A stretch of DNA of 64,000 nucleotides from positions 124,001 to 188,000 of the forward strand of contig NZ_VLXZ01000001.1 of the NCBI RefSeq assembly GCF_007293315.1, written 5' to 3'. How positions within the stretch are numbered: the stretch's first letter is position 1; the number at the start of each line of letters is the position of its first letter. The DNA comes from Alkalicoccobacillus porphyridii (GTDB lineage Bacteria; Bacillota; Bacilli; Bacillales; Bacillaceae_D). The notes beneath the pieces were generated by a model. That model worked only from the letters and a program-made list of their open reading frames with translations, ran no database searches and had not been told where the DNA came from. The translations under genes were made by a program, and so were the position numbers. Shown here piece after piece: positions 17,204-26,929 of the stretch.

Positions 17204-18238
17204 TTATCTCTCCTCATTATTTCCCTTTGATAAGGCGTAGAGTTTCATATCTCCATCTTTAATATAACCTATTTTCCTCATGAATTCCGAGAATAACAAA
17301 CTAAGTATGGCTGGTGCAATAAAATAAAAGATAAGAACGGCCGTTAAACTTGATGTACTAAAGCCCATATCTCGGAAAGTCATAATAGGTCCTACTAGTC
17401 CGCTTGTCCCCATTCCGGCGCCTGCTGGGATGTTAGTTATACCAAATCCTATCACGCCAATAGGTGCTAAAATGGCTCCGGCTAACAGTGGCGGAATAAT
17501 AATGATCGGTTTCTTGACCACGTTTGGTAACTGAAGCATAGACGTTCCCATACCAAGTGGGATCAGTCCAGATAGACCATTGTCTCGATAACTACTTAAC
17601 GCAAAGCCCATCATCTGAGCGGCACAACCTATGGTAGCGGCACCTGCAATCGGGCCTTCTAATTCTAACACCATCGCAAGGGCAGCGCTGGATGTTGGTC
17701 CTGTAATGACCAAGCCCATGAGCATCGCCACGAGTATACACATGAGCAGCGGCTGTTGTTCCCCTGCCCACATGATCGCTTGTCCAAGCGCTGTCATGGT
17801 TGTTTGAACGCCTGGACCTGCAAAAACAGCCGTGAGATAACCACTAGCCACCGTTACTAAAGGAACAAGGATAATGTCTATTTTTGTCTCACCACTAATG
17901 AGTTTTCCAAATTCTGTAGCGATGACAGCCGCCACAAAGCTCCCTGATACCCCTCCAAACTCAGCTCCAGCTGCACCTGCTACGACAGCCGATAAGACAA
18001 CAAGTCTTGGTGCCTTTAAACCTAATGCTACAGCAGCACCAATCGCTGGTCCCATCATGCTCATTGCTAAATCTCCAACACGAATAAAGCTTTCAATACC
18101 AAACTGTTCGCCTGCCGTACTAATGATTAGTCCAATAATAAGTGTTGCAAAGAAACCAATAGCCATCTGCCCCATTGCATCAATGAGATAGACACGCCAA
18201 TGAATATGTACGCCTTTTCTACGTAAAAAACTTCCCAC
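17204..18238 (-). CDS. PfoR-like membrane protein (PTS EIIC_2 family)
   Basis: About 344 residues with eight to ten hydrophobic segments and glycine-rich loops such as GPAIGAAVALGLKAP, AGAAGAEFGGVSGSF and GMGTSGLVGPIM. This matches the family named for Clostridium perfringens PfoR (once called a toxin regulator) and related to PTS IIC permeases. No EIIA, EIIB or phosphorylation site is attached, so sugar phosphotransfer is unproved. The likely start is GTG 18238, 6 bp after GGGGGAG; the frame is open to an ATG at 18259 that lacks a good site. It forms an operon with ytpP. Confidence 0.8.
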   Translation of the reverse strand: MGSFLRRKGVHIHWRVYLIDAMGQMAIGFFATLIIGLIISTAGEQFGIESFIRVGDLAMSMMGPAIGAAVALGLKAPRLVVLSAVVAGAAGAEFGGVSGSFVAAVIATEFGKLISGETKIDIILVPLVTVASGYLTAVFAGPGVQTTMTALGQAIMWAGEQQPLLMCILVAMLMGLVITGPTSSAALAMVLELEGPIAGAATIGCAAQMMGFALSSYRDNGLSGLIPLGMGTSMLQLPNVVKKPIIIIPPLLAGAILAPIGVIGFGITNIPAGAGMGTSGLVGPIMTFRDMGFSTSSLTAVLIFYFIAPAILSLLFSEFMRKIGYIKDGDMKLYALSKGNNEER

Positions 18239-18387
18239 TTCTCTCTCCCCCTGTCTCATACCATTCCCATCATACCGATACTTTTTACATATGACAAGAC
18301 ACTTGTTAAGTATTTTAAAAATGATTCTATAATTCTGATAATGGGTAAGGTATATTTAAGATAGATTAAATGGAAAGGGTGTATTTT

Positions 18388-18834
18388 ATGGAACTGTCTG
18401 TTTATTTAGCTGGTGAGATTCATAGCTCTTGGAGGGAAGATATTAAACAATTAGTAAACGAGGCCAATCTTTCTATCACTTGTTACGGACCAATGGAGAA
18501 CCATGATCGTTCTGATCATATTGGAGAAGAGATCCTAGGTGAGCAGCCTACTGCTATTCTAAAAGACGAAGCGGCTTCTAGTATTAATAATTTGAGAACT
18601 CAAATTCTGCTTGAGAAATCAGACGTAGTGATTGCTTTGTTCGGCGAATCGTACAAGCAATGGAACACAGCTATGGATGCATCAACTGCAATCGCTAAAG
18701 GAAAACCTTTAATTCTTATTCGCCCCGAGACATTGCACCATGCTTTAAAAGAACTATCTAATAAGGCTCAAGTTGTGGTAGAAACACCGGAGCAAGCAGT
18801 CGCTGCGCTTTCGTATATTTTTGAAGAAGAATAA
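18388..18834 (+). CDS. ytoQ: YtoQ family protein
   Basis: A 148-residue conserved protein, the length of B. subtilis YtoQ. It has an alpha/beta pattern (ELSVYLAGEIHSSWREDI; LLEKSDVVIALFGESYKQW; IAKGKPLILIRPETL) that resembles nucleoside 2-deoxyribosyltransferase-like folds, so nucleotide binding is possible. Function not established. ATG 18388 follows AAAGGGTG by 6 bp; an in-frame ATG at 18370 contains that site and is therefore less likely. Divergent from the PfoR-like gene, convergent with the next operon. Confidence 0.87.
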   Translation: MELSVYLAGEIHSSWREDIKQLVNEANLSITCYGPMENHDRSDHIGEEILGEQPTAILKDEAASSINNLRTQILLEKSDVVIALFGESYKQWNTAMDASTAIAKGKPLILIRPETLHHALKELSNKAQVVVETPEQAVAALSYIFEEE

Positions 18835-18845
18835 TATAAGACTGT

Positions 18846-18887
18846 AAAAAAACGTGGGCAAAGTCATCCTCAGATGTCTTTGCCCAC
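18846..18887. terminator. Terminator between ytoQ and the DUF84 gene
   Basis: GTGGGCAAAG (18854-18863) pairs with CTTTGCCCAC (18878-18887); the seven-T run follows on the minus strand, so it best serves the ytoP operon. Confidence 0.85.
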
Positions 18888-18910
18888 TAATCTTTGTATC
18901 AAAAAAATTT

Positions 18911-19444
18911 TTACCGTGTCAACAAGTATTGACCATACAAGGCTTTTACAATATGACTGAACATCTCCTTACGAGAAATCCAATTGTTTGTAAAAAATCC
19001 AACCGCGCCTTCTCTTTTACTTGTCTCATACTCGTTTGAGATCTCATCCATAATGGTCCCTAATTCTTGACCTCTGAGTAGCTGAGTTTGAACCTCAGAA
19101 GGAACAGGGATACTGAGGCCACTCGCCTCCCAAATATGCCCCTTTGCATCAACCAGCGCTCCCCAATTACAAAGAAAGAGTTGCCCGTTATCACTCTCAT
19201 GCACTCCACCTTCTAATCCAATGCCAAGATCTGTCTCTGCTTCAGCGAGTGCGGCTTTTGCACGATTTATCGCACCGGTCCTGGTTTCTTCGTTGGAAAA
19301 GGGTTGGCAGCTTACTCCAGAGGGAGCATCAATCGTGATGAAACGTAATGACTCACGAATGAGCGCTTCTTGAACAGCATGAACCTTTGCAGGGTTTTTA
19401 GTGCCAATAGCTACAAGGGACTGATTTATTAGCTGATCGCTCAT
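18911..19444 (-). CDS. DUF84 family inosine/xanthosine triphosphatase (YjjX-like)
   Basis: A 177-residue protein of the ITPase-like DUF84 family, which hydrolyses ITP and XTP and so cleans the nucleotide pool. Seen: VAIGTKNPAKVHAVQEAL at the N-terminus, FSNEETRTGAINRAKAAL and DLGIGLEGGVHE. The ATG shares its A with the TAA of ytoP (TAATG), a sign of tight coupling. That link to the aminopeptidase gene is not explained by function. Confidence 0.85.
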   Translation of the reverse strand: MSDQLINQSLVAIGTKNPAKVHAVQEALIRESLRFITIDAPSGVSCQPFSNEETRTGAINRAKAALAEAETDLGIGLEGGVHESDNGQLFLCNWGALVDAKGHIWEASGLSIPVPSEVQTQLLRGQELGTIMDEISNEYETSKREGAVGFFTNNWISRKEMFSHIVKALYGQYLLTR

Positions 19445-20517
19445 TATGAGTGGCCAATGATTGAATCAAATGTTGACTGATCGGATGATTTCACAAGCTT
19501 CACCAATAACTCTTTTGCGGCTGCATAATCATCTACGTGGATAATAGAGCCTGACGTATGAATATATCTTGAACATATGCCAACAACCGCTGATGGCACT
19601 CCTTCGTTAACAAGGTGAACTCGCCCTGCATCTGTGCCTCCTGGTGAAATGAAATACTGGTAAGGAATATCATTTGATTCAGCCGTATCTAAGATAAATT
19701 CGCGCATGCCTTTATGTGTAATCATCGTACGATCAAATATACGCAATAATGCCCCCTTGCCTAAGTGACCAAAAGCATCTTTGCCTCCAGTTGCATCATT
19801 AGCCGGGCTTGCATCCAACGCATAAAATAGATCCGGATTAATCATTTGAGCTGCAGTTTGTGCACCTCTTAGTCCTACTTCTTCCTGCACAGTAGCTCCG
19901 GAATAAAGGACATTCGGAAGGCTTTCGTTCTGAAGCTCTTTCAGCAACTCAATAGATAAACCGACTCCGTATCGATTGTCCCACGCTTTAGCTAGAATTT
20001 TCTTAGAATTGGCAAGTGGAGTAAATTCACTTACGGGCACAATTTGCTGCCCGGGTTTAATACCTATTTTCTCTGCGTCTTCTTTATCATCAGCGCCAAT
20101 ATCAATATACATTTGTTTTAATGCCATTGGTTTGTTACGCTGGGCATCCTCTAATAGGTGTGGGGGGGTTGATCCTATCACACCGATAACAGGCCCTTGG
20201 TCCGTTATAATTTGAACACGTTGAGCGAGTAATACTTGGCTCCACCAACCACCTAACGTCTGAAACTTAATTAACCCTTTATCATTAATAGAGGTAACCA
20301 TGAACCCTACTTCATCCATATGTCCAGCGACCATTACTGTGGGTCCACTTTCATCACCACGCTTGACTCCAAATATACTTCCTAGGCGATCCTGTACAAT
20401 CTCATCCGTATATTTTGATAGCTCTTCACGAACAAAGCTGCGTACCTCGTGCTCAAAGCCTGGAGCCCCCTGTAGTTCTGTTAATGTCTTAAAAAGCGAT
20501 AACGTGTCTTTATTCAT
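19444..20517 (-). CDS. ytoP: M42 family aminopeptidase YtoP
   Basis: A cytoplasmic metallopeptidase of 357 residues, the same length as B. subtilis YtoP (glutamyl/deblocking aminopeptidase class). Metal and catalytic motifs visible: [13 protein letters not shown] (first metal His and Asp), [21 protein letters not shown] (catalytic Glu pair), [10 protein letters not shown] and the late [11 protein letters not shown]42 enzymes form large tetrahedral dodecamers that trim peptides. First gene of a two-gene unit with the DUF84 gene. Confidence 0.93.
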   Translation of the reverse strand: MNKDTLSLFKTLTELQGAPGFEHEVRSFVREELSKYTDEIVQDRLGSIFGVKRGDESGPTVMVAGHMDEVGFMVTSINDKGLIKFQTLGGWWSQVLLAQRVQIITDQGPVIGVIGSTPPHLLEDAQRNKPMALKQMYIDIGADDKEDAEKIGIKPGQQIVPVSEFTPLANSKKILAKAWDNRYGVGLSIELLKELQNESLPNVLYSGATVQEEVGLRGAQTAAQMINPDLFYALDASPANDATGGKDAFGHLGKGALLRIFDRTMITHKGMREFILDTAESNDIPYQYFISPGGTDAGRVHLVNEGVPSAVVGICSRYIHTSGSIIHVDDYAAAKELLVKLVKSSDQSTFDSIIGHS

Positions 20518-20734
20518 CTAAAATTCCTCTCTTTCTTTCGATTCATACTCATACTATGTACTACCTAATCTACTCTCAGTGTATCGAATCTCTCCTTAAA
20601 TTGCTACTTTTCTTATCCTGTCAACATCTTTTAGCTTTATTATGATATCCTCTAGGAGACGAGCTTTGCAGAGAAAGCGAACTACTGGTATGATTACAAT
20701 TATTCACCCGTTGAAGAGAGGAATGAATAAAAGC

Positions 20735-21037
20735 ATGAAGAAGCTATCGATTGGACTAGGACTTGGATTTTTATTAGGCTTTTTTCTACGCCCTACCATT
20801 ACCAAAGAACGGATTTCACCTGAGAAAGCACTAAAAAAAGCAAAAGCTACGGCCTCTGCCCAGCATACAATTAGCGGCTCTTGGATTCACATGAACCCAG
20901 AAAAGGTTGAGCGCTTTGGTCTTCAATATGAGGTGTATCGTGGTGGCATTTCTACCTCTACTCCTGAAGGTACCGTGCAATTTGATTTTATTGTAGAAAC
21001 TAAAAACGGCACGTTATTAGAACTAATTCAATCATAA
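20735..21037 (+). CDS. ytzB: Small membrane-anchored protein YtzB (PepSY-like)
   Basis: About 100 residues. An N-terminal membrane segment (MKKLSIGLGLGFLLGFFL, residues 1-18) is followed by a PepSY-like stretch (SPEKALKKAKATASAQHTI) and an extracytoplasmic beta-rich end. It may inhibit or modulate secreted peptidases, as proposed for PepSY domains; this is family inference. GAGAGG lies upstream; ATG 20723 or ATG 20735 may be used, and the open frame extending to 20642 has no site of its own. Confidence 0.75.
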   Translation: MKKLSIGLGLGFLLGFFLRPTITKERISPEKALKKAKATASAQHTISGSWIHMNPEKVERFGLQYEVYRGGISTSTPEGTVQFDFIVETKNGTLLELIQS

Positions 21038-21076
21038 TTAATGAAAAAACCGAAAAATAAATGCTTTTCGGATGGA

Positions 21077-21128
21077 GCTTGTCGACAGCATCTCTCAATA
21101 CTTGAGGTGGTTGATAGGCTTTTTTTTA
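21077..21128 (+). terminator. Probable terminator of ytzB
   Basis: An imperfect stem between about 21077 and 21120 with loop around TCAATACTT, followed by eight T at 21120-21127. Confidence 0.6.
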
Positions 21129-21145
21129 TGTATGACTGCACCATT

Positions 21146-21190
21146 AAAAAAAGCTTGCCGACAACGTTTAGTAGATGTTGTCGGCAAGCT
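21146..21190 (-). terminator. Terminator of trmB
   Basis: GCTTGCCGACAAC (21153-21165) pairs perfectly with GTTGTCGGCAAGC (21177-21189), and seven T follow on the minus strand. The stem resembles the neighbouring ytzB terminator (GCTTGTCGACA), perhaps a local duplication. Confidence 0.9.
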
Positions 21191-21217
21191 TTAATGAGCA
21201 CGTATTTTGTCCTCATT

Positions 21218-21859
21218 TCACCCTCTATATTTCGCTTCGCATCGATAAATTCTCATATTTTTCTTTGAGAATTTCTCCTCGTACTCTGTCATTACATTTC
21301 CTTCTATACCGCTCTCGTGTAAATTTAAGCTTACCTGATTTAGTATCATTCCATAGAGAGAGAAGCTGTGTAAGGAATACTCAAACAGTCCTTGATTGTC
21401 TGTTTTAAAATGAACTTCTCCTTCTTTCACAAGAAGGCGCTCATAAAGAGCTAGAAATGAATTATAGGTTAATCTCCGCTTTTCATGACGTGATTTTGGC
21501 CATGGATCGGTGAAGTTTATGTAAAATTGGTCCACTTCCCCTTCTGCAAAGAAATCGGAAAGATTGGATACATCTTCTGCTAGTAGCTTCACATTGTTTA
21601 GTCCCGCTTCTTCGACTCTTTCCATAGCTGTATATAAAACACTTTGATATTTTTCTACCCCTACAAACAGCGTATCGGGATGAAGCTCACCCATGCCTTT
21701 CAAAAACTGCCCTTTGCCTGTGCCAACCTCAACATGAAGCTTCTTAAATTCCCCGAAGTGGCTTTTCCACTTTCCTGCTATGCTTTGAGGATTTTGAATA
21801 ACAATATGATCTCTCTTCATTAACTCCTCTACTGCCCATGGCTTGTGACGCAATCTCAT
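21218..21859 (-). CDS. trmB: tRNA (guanine-N7-)-methyltransferase
   Basis: It methylates G46 of tRNA with SAM. 213 residues, exactly the length of B. subtilis TrmB (YtmQ). Motifs: [15 protein letters not shown] (SAM binding), [13 protein letters not shown], and the TrmB signature [33 protein letters not shown] precedes the ATG. Divergent from ytzH. Confidence 0.96.
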   Translation of the reverse strand: MRLRHKPWAVEELMKRDHIVIQNPQSIAGKWKSHFGEFKKLHVEVGTGKGQFLKGMGELHPDTLFVGVEKYQSVLYTAMERVEEAGLNNVKLLAEDVSNLSDFFAEGEVDQFYINFTDPWPKSRHEKRRLTYNSFLALYERLLVKEGEVHFKTDNQGLFEYSLHSFSLYGMILNQVSLNLHESGIEGNVMTEYEEKFSKKNMRIYRCEAKYRG

Positions 21860-21945
21860 AATAACATTTCCTCCAGATCAACCGTTTCGTATAAACGTGT
21901 ATTTTTCGGACACATTAACACCATCATCCATAAAGGAGATTGGAT

Positions 21946-22206
21946 ATGGCCCTCTCAAATTCTCATAAAATTCAATTACTGTGTGACCTTTTACAAAATC
22001 AATCAGATGAACAGTACATGACAGATGGAGAAGCGCACCAAATTGAGCGGCTTCTGCAAAGCCTATCACGTGATCCTTCAATAAACCCTGGCTTATTACA
22101 AACGCTCCAGCAGATACAAGAGTCACACCAATTAGATAATCGACCTTTTTCACAGGATGTAAGCAACTGGGTCCATTCACTAAGCACTGACTATACGACA
22201 GGATAA
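21946..22206 (+). CDS. ytzH: YtzH-like small protein
   Basis: An 86-residue, mostly helical soluble protein (HKIQLLCDLLQNQ; EAHQIERLLQSL). Recognised from its pattern and place between trmB and ytmP, as in B. subtilis. Function unknown. ATG 21946 stands 7 bp after AAAGGAG. Confidence 0.78.
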   Translation: MALSNSHKIQLLCDLLQNQSDEQYMTDGEAHQIERLLQSLSRDPSINPGLLQTLQQIQESHQLDNRPFSQDVSNWVHSLSTDYTTG

Positions 22207-22231
22207 CAGATCATTTCTCAGGAAATAACAT

Positions 22232-22263
22232 TCAAAGCTCATCCAATAAAGGATGAGCTTTGA
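22232..22263. terminator. Hairpin between ytzH and ytmP
   Basis: TCAAAGCTCATCC and GGATGAGCTTTGA form a 13-bp perfect stem between convergent genes. The T tract is poor on both strands, but position suggests a shared terminator. Confidence 0.7.
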
Positions 22264-22267
22264 TATC

Positions 22268-23071
22268 TTATAAAAGAGTAATCAAGTAATCCTGAAATTT
22301 CGCTGCCTCTTCAGGCTGTCCTCTTTCGTAATGCCAGGTGATAAGCGTGATGGTTTGCGCAACCACATACCAGTGCATTCGATCCCTTAGAGAACGATCA
22401 AGCGTTATCCCGTAATGATCTAACCATTCAGCCCAATCCTGTTCGGCAATGTAAGAGTATAACAACAACCCAATATCAAGGGCAGGATCGGCAACCATTG
22501 CACCATCCCAGTCAATTAAATACAAATTATCAGTCGCATCATCAATAATCCAATTGTTATGATTGATATCACAATGACAGACAACACTTGGGAAGTCTTT
22601 TACCTTATGAATTTCTTGACCAAGAAACTCCATTCCCGCTTTTATGATCTTTGTTGTTAATCCTGCTAGCTCTGTTTGAATATGCAAATTCTCAAGCATT
22701 ACCTCAGGAATGAGTGGCTCATTTCCAATTCGTTTGAACATATCCAATAATTCGCTTGAACCATGAATGGTAGACAGTAGACTCGCTACTTGGGAATCTT
22801 TCATTTGATGAGCCTTCAGTTCTTGACCTTTAACCCATCTTTGAGCCGTAATGACATCTCCGTTCTCTAAGCGTTTTGTCCAAAGCAGCTTTGGAACAAT
22901 GCCTTCAGCTGAAAGAACAGCTAGAAAAGGTGAAGAATTGCGTTTCAAAAAGACCTGCTGGTCACCATGCCGGGCTACATATGCTTCTCCAGTTGCACCT
23001 CCGGCTGGTTGAACTTCCCAGCCATCTCCTAAAAACATTTCCAACCCATTCACCTTCAATTTCCTCTTCAT
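22268..23071 (-). CDS. ytmP: APH/choline-kinase family phosphotransferase YtmP
   Basis: A 267-residue kinase-fold protein. Catalytic loop VVCHCDINHNNWIID (about residues 188-202) and metal-binding LYLIDWDGAMVADPALDIG (about 207-225) are intact, so it should be an active small-molecule kinase; the substrate is unknown. It is often annotated with thiamine or choline kinases and is not evidence of aminoglycoside resistance. The start at 23071 lacks a clear ribosome binding site; a downstream GTG in the same frame is possible. Confidence 0.85.
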   Translation of the reverse strand: MKRKLKVNGLEMFLGDGWEVQPAGGATGEAYVARHGDQQVFLKRNSSPFLAVLSAEGIVPKLLWTKRLENGDVITAQRWVKGQELKAHQMKDSQVASLLSTIHGSSELLDMFKRIGNEPLIPEVMLENLHIQTELAGLTTKIIKAGMEFLGQEIHKVKDFPSVVCHCDINHNNWIIDDATDNLYLIDWDGAMVADPALDIGLLLYSYIAEQDWAEWLDHYGITLDRSLRDRMHWYVVAQTITLITWHYERGQPEEAAKFQDYLITLL

Positions 23072-23191
23072 TTAAACAATTTATACTCATTAAGTTAGTA
23101 TAGCGTATTTAGTCCTATGAACCAAGCACGTTTCTATTAAAATCAACCTAAAATAAGCAGAGCTACTCTCATGTCTGGCTCTGCCAATTTG

Positions 23192-25321
23192 CTATTGATA
23201 ACAAATCATAGTTGACAGTGGGTGAACCATAATCTGTTCCCCACGCAGTGAATACAATGGTACCAAAGAAGCAGCTTTTTCGTCAACGCAAACTTGCCAT
23301 AAACCTTCAATTTCACAATGTAAAGCTCTAGATTCTCTTGATGCATTGTGTATAACTAAGATCCTTTTCCATTGATTTTTATTTACTGAATTAGGCTGCA
23401 ACTGATAAACAATATACGTTGGCTCTGTTATAAGCCAAGTTAACTGACGGTTTATCTCTTCAAAAGAAGGGAGAGTAAAGACAGGCTGAGCTCGCCTAAT
23501 TTGAATTAGTCCTCTTACGTAATTTACAAAGTGACTATACTCAGATCTTCTTGACCAATCTATTTGATTGATCCAATCAGGAGCTTGAAATGAGTTCTCA
23601 TGACCAAATTTTGTTCGACAAAACTCTTGACCAGCATGTAGAAAAGGAATTCCTTGAGAGAGTAGTACGATACTTGTAATGAGCTTGTGACAGCTTTCAA
23701 TTTCCTCCCTATTCTTAAGCTCCATTCGTTTGATAAGATGATCCCATAGAGTTTGGTTATCATGAACTTCTGCATAGTGAATAGCCTGAGATGGAGACAC
23801 ATACCGGGAAGGCCCACCACTAATGATTTCTTTAAGACTAGATGGTTCCACACCAGATAAAATAAAACTTTTGCTATTCACTGTGAAGATCGAGCCTTTT
23901 ACCATATCACGAAATTGATCATCAAAAAATGATACAGCTGGAAGGCGGGCCGCTTCTTTTATAGTCGCTAATTGATCTGTTGGATGATGAGTTGGCATAC
24001 GCCATCCTTCTCCAAGAAGTAAGACATCTTTTTTTAACAATTTTACTGCATGAACAATACTCTTCATTGTGTTGATATCAATAATGCCCATTAAATCAAA
24101 ACGTAAGCCATCCACCTTAAATTCTGAAATGAGATAGCAAACAGAATCAGTTAGAAGTTTGCCGACCATCCGTCGCTCTGAAGCAAGATCATTCCCTACC
24201 CCTGTCCCGTTACTAATCAAGCCGTCTTCTGAATATCGAAAAAAATAGCCCGGCACAAGCTTCTCGAGCGAGGTATTCTCCCATTGAAACAAATGATTAT
24301 ATACGACGTCTATAATCACTCTTAACCCATTTTTATGGAAACTATTAACTAGCTCTTTAAATTCTTTCACTTGAGCGACTCCAGAATAAGGATTATCTGA
24401 ATAGCTGCCTTCGAGGGCAAAAAAATGAGTCGTATCGTACCCCCAGTTGTAAGCCTCGTCTGGATTACTTTCTTCTACATTTGCAAACTTAAAAACAGGC
24501 ATGATTTGTACGTGTGTCACACCTAAATACGCTAAATAGTCTAACCCTGTGCATTCACCATGAGGATTCGTTGTATTCACTTCTGTTAACCCTTGATATT
24601 TGCCTTTGTGCCGAACCCCACTAGCCTGGTCTTTAGTAAAGTCACGCACATGTAATTCATAAATGATGGCTTGCTCCTTCGGTAGTGACTCTACCTCTAT
24701 ATGTGGTTGGTGATTGTCACATTGATCTATAATCGCTTTTTGCCCATTTATTGAAAGGTATTTAGCATACGGATCCACGACAAGCTCTGTACGATCGACA
24801 TGTGTAAGCAGATATTGATAGCAATAGCCTCGTATATCTTCATCAATCGTTATGCGCCAAACACCAAAACGATCACGTAGTAAAGGTAACACTTCCCCCG
24901 TCTGGTCATACCATTGTCGATATAATACTAACTCAACCCTCAGAGCCACTGGTGTCCAAACGGCGAAGTCACTTCGCTCTTTCAGATAACGCACCCCAAG
25001 ATCGTTAGCCGCATAGTAAAATGTGGAGTCAAATTCTTTTGTTCGAACTACCTCATTAATAAATACAGGACAATGTTCATTGTTAAGAGCTACATACACT
25101 GGCTCTGCAAACGGAAATGGCACCTTAAGCTTTATCGTTACTTGCTCCCCTTCTGAATCCAATATGAATGTGGGTAGAACCTCTCCATTGCACAAGAGCT
25201 TAAAATGATTTATTTCTTCTACACATACTTTTCTAGAGCATCTTATTCTCACTTGTTCCATCGTCTGTAGGGTAGCATCCTTCAAAATAGAATTGACAGC
25301 ACTCTGTTGGATTTGCTTCAA
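23192..25321 (-). CDS. amyX: Type I pullulanase
   Basis: It debranches alpha-1,6 links of pullulan, limit dextrins or glycogen. About 709 residues with no signal peptide, so intracellular like B. subtilis AmyX. The GH13 core has YNWGYDTTHFF (the type I signature), VIIDVVYNH, VDGLRFDLMG (nucleophile Asp), LLLGEGWRMP (acid Glu) and YAEVHDNQTLWD. An N-terminal carbohydrate-binding-like part precedes it. I favour TTG 25321 as start because AGGAAGGAG stands 9 bp upstream; an in-frame ATG at 25357 has no site and contains this AGGAAGGAG. Confidence 0.92.
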   Translation of the reverse strand: MKQIQQSAVNSILKDATLQTMEQVRIRCSRKVCVEEINHFKLLCNGEVLPTFILDSEGEQVTIKLKVPFPFAEPVYVALNNEHCPVFINEVVRTKEFDSTFYYAANDLGVRYLKERSDFAVWTPVALRVELVLYRQWYDQTGEVLPLLRDRFGVWRITIDEDIRGYCYQYLLTHVDRTELVVDPYAKYLSINGQKAIIDQCDNHQPHIEVESLPKEQAIIYELHVRDFTKDQASGVRHKGKYQGLTEVNTTNPHGECTGLDYLAYLGVTHVQIMPVFKFANVEESNPDEAYNWGYDTTHFFALEGSYSDNPYSGVAQVKEFKELVNSFHKNGLRVIIDVVYNHLFQWENTSLEKLVPGYFFRYSEDGLISNGTGVGNDLASERRMVGKLLTDSVCYLISEFKVDGLRFDLMGIIDINTMKSIVHAVKLLKKDVLLLGEGWRMPTHHPTDQLATIKEAARLPAVSFFDDQFRDMVKGSIFTVNSKSFILSGVEPSSLKEIISGGPSRYVSPSQAIHYAEVHDNQTLWDHLIKRMELKNREEIESCHKLITSIVLLSQGIPFLHAGQEFCRTKFGHENSFQAPDWINQIDWSRRSEYSHFVNYVRGLIQIRRAQPVFTLPSFEEINRQLTWLITEPTYIVYQLQPNSVNKNQWKRILVIHNASRESRALHCEIEGLWQVCVDEKAASLVPLYSLRGEQIMVHPLSTMICYQ

Positions 25322-25494
25322 TAAGAAAAGCTCCTTCCTAGCATTCGCATTAATCATTCACTTACATATCATAATTGATTAAAGGAATGATAAACCTATT
25401 CACGCTTACTTATACGCAATTCTTGCTTAGCCTATGTAGATAAAAAACTCAGGCGCTACTTTATTTCTGGTACTCATATCGTGGAGGGAAAATC

Positions 25495-26367
25495 ATGACG
25501 CATTTAATACCTGATAATAGAGGTCGATTGCTGGTTGCCTGTTCAGATCAACCAGGCATTGTTGCTTCTATATCAAGCTACCTGCAGCAGCAGGGGGCAA
25601 ATATTGTTCAATCCGATCAATATACTACCGATCCAGAGGGCGGCATGTTCTTTATGAGGATTGAATTTGATTGGTCAACTGAAAGAAACAGCTTTCTAGA
25701 AATTAAAGAAGGGTTCAAAAAAGTTGCCGCAGATTTTCAGTTTGACTGGAGAATGGAACAGGCTGTTCGCAAAAAAAGAATGGTTATTTTCGTCTCAAAG
25801 GAAAGCCATTGTCTGCTCGAGCTTCTTTGGAAGTGGAAGGCGAATGAATTGCACGTGGAGATTCCATTAGTGATTAGCAACCACGCAGATCACCAAAAAG
25901 AAGTTGAATCTTATGGCATTCCTTTTCATCACATCCCTGTAGAAAAAGGGAAAAAACAAGAGGCTGAAAAGAGAGCTATCGAGTTAATCAAGGAGCACGA
26001 TATTGATTTTGTCGTTTTGGCAAGATATATGCAAATCCTATCTCCAACCTTTGTGCAAACCTTTGCCCATAAAATCATTAACATTCATCACTCCTTTTTA
26101 CCTGCTTTTATTGGGGCAAATCCTTATGCAAAAGCATTTGAGAGAGGCGTTAAACTAATCGGGGCTACAGCTCATTATGTAACCGATGATTTGGATGAAG
26201 GTCCTATTATTGAACAGGATATTATGCGGGTAAATCATCGTTACTCCAGTGAAGACCTTCGTATAGCTGGTAGAAATGTGGAGCGTGTAGCACTTGCACG
26301 AGCGGTTATGTGGCATCACGAGGACCGAGTTATTATCCATGGAAATAAAACAGTTGTTTTTTCTTAG
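25495..26367 (+). CDS. purU: Formyltetrahydrofolate deformylase
   Basis: It hydrolyses 10-formyl-THF to formate and THF, balancing one-carbon pools. 290 residues: an ACT domain (1-85, VACSDQPGIVASISSYL) and a formyltransferase-like catalytic domain (about 90-285) with LARYMQILSP, NIHHSFLPAFIGANPY (catalytic Asn and His) and DLDEGPIIEQD (catalytic Asp). A GGAGGG site precedes the ATG. Monocistronic with a strong terminator. Confidence 0.95.
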   Translation: MTHLIPDNRGRLLVACSDQPGIVASISSYLQQQGANIVQSDQYTTDPEGGMFFMRIEFDWSTERNSFLEIKEGFKKVAADFQFDWRMEQAVRKKRMVIFVSKESHCLLELLWKWKANELHVEIPLVISNHADHQKEVESYGIPFHHIPVEKGKKQEAEKRAIELIKEHDIDFVVLARYMQILSPTFVQTFAHKIINIHHSFLPAFIGANPYAKAFERGVKLIGATAHYVTDDLDEGPIIEQDIMRVNHRYSSEDLRIAGRNVERVALARAVMWHHEDRVIIHGNKTVVFS

Positions 26368-26436
26368 ACGTCCGCTTCTAGTGAAAGGGCGAGAGTATTT
26401 CCAAGGCGTGTCCTAGCACTTACGTTTCAACATAGA

Positions 26437-26484
26437 AGAACCGAGCGATTGTGTTGATCTCACACAATCGCTCGGTTCTTTTTA
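26437..26484. terminator. Terminator of purU
   Basis: An 18-bp perfect stem, AGAACCGAGCGATTGTGT against its complement at 26462-26479, followed by TTTTTA. It may also serve the convergent HicB-like gene. Confidence 0.92.
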
Positions 26485-26489
26485 TAGTA

Positions 26490-26807
26490 CTATATCAGCT
26501 TCTGAAGTTCTTCATTTATATATTGGACTTCTACATTTGTCATTTCAGGTATAAGATGAATGAGATGGGCTCCTTCTGATTGTACGGGCAAGGAGAACTC
26601 TCCGTAACGTGTCATCCATTGGGATAAGGCTGACTTCAAACCTTGCTTCGCCTCTTTTACTGTATCACCAAAGCTGACACAGCCATCTATTCCTTCTAGC
26701 TCAATCATATATTCCTTACTTCCAAGCCAGTTTGGCACCTGTCGGAGATACCAAGTAAAGTCCTCTGGCTTTACATCGTAATATTGAAGATTGTTTCCCG
26801 CCCTCAT
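26490..26807 (-). CDS. HicB-like protein without a HicA partner
   Basis: A 105-residue protein with the partial RNase-H-like HicB fold: YMIELEGIDGCVSFGDTVKEA (residues about 33-53) followed by a helix (LKSALSQWMTRY). In HicAB modules this domain neutralises the HicA toxin, but no HicA-sized frame with a double-stranded-RNA-binding motif lies on either side. It has no obvious DNA-binding tail. It may be a free-standing regulator. Start codon is not well supported by a ribosome binding site. Confidence 0.65.
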   Translation of the reverse strand: MRAGNNLQYYDVKPEDFTWYLRQVPNWLGSKEYMIELEGIDGCVSFGDTVKEAKQGLKSALSQWMTRYGEFSLPVQSEGAHLIHLIPEMTNVEVQYINEELQKLI

Positions 26808-26929
26808 TATTACTTATTCTCTCCTCTCTTTTTTTACGTGGACATCTCAATTACTCACACGGTCACGTTGAATCCAATTGTTTATTATACGTGCCCACAT
26901 CTATGCTTTCAATGCTCCAGGAAATATTT

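Noticed and set aside
21878-22180. A 100-codon minus-strand frame opposite ytzH
   Set aside because: ytzH on the plus strand has AAAGGAG at the right distance and a known family pattern; the antisense frame has neither.
22268-23071. Aminoglycoside resistance gene
   Set aside because: The kinase-like fold fits the conserved housekeeping gene ytmP at its usual place.
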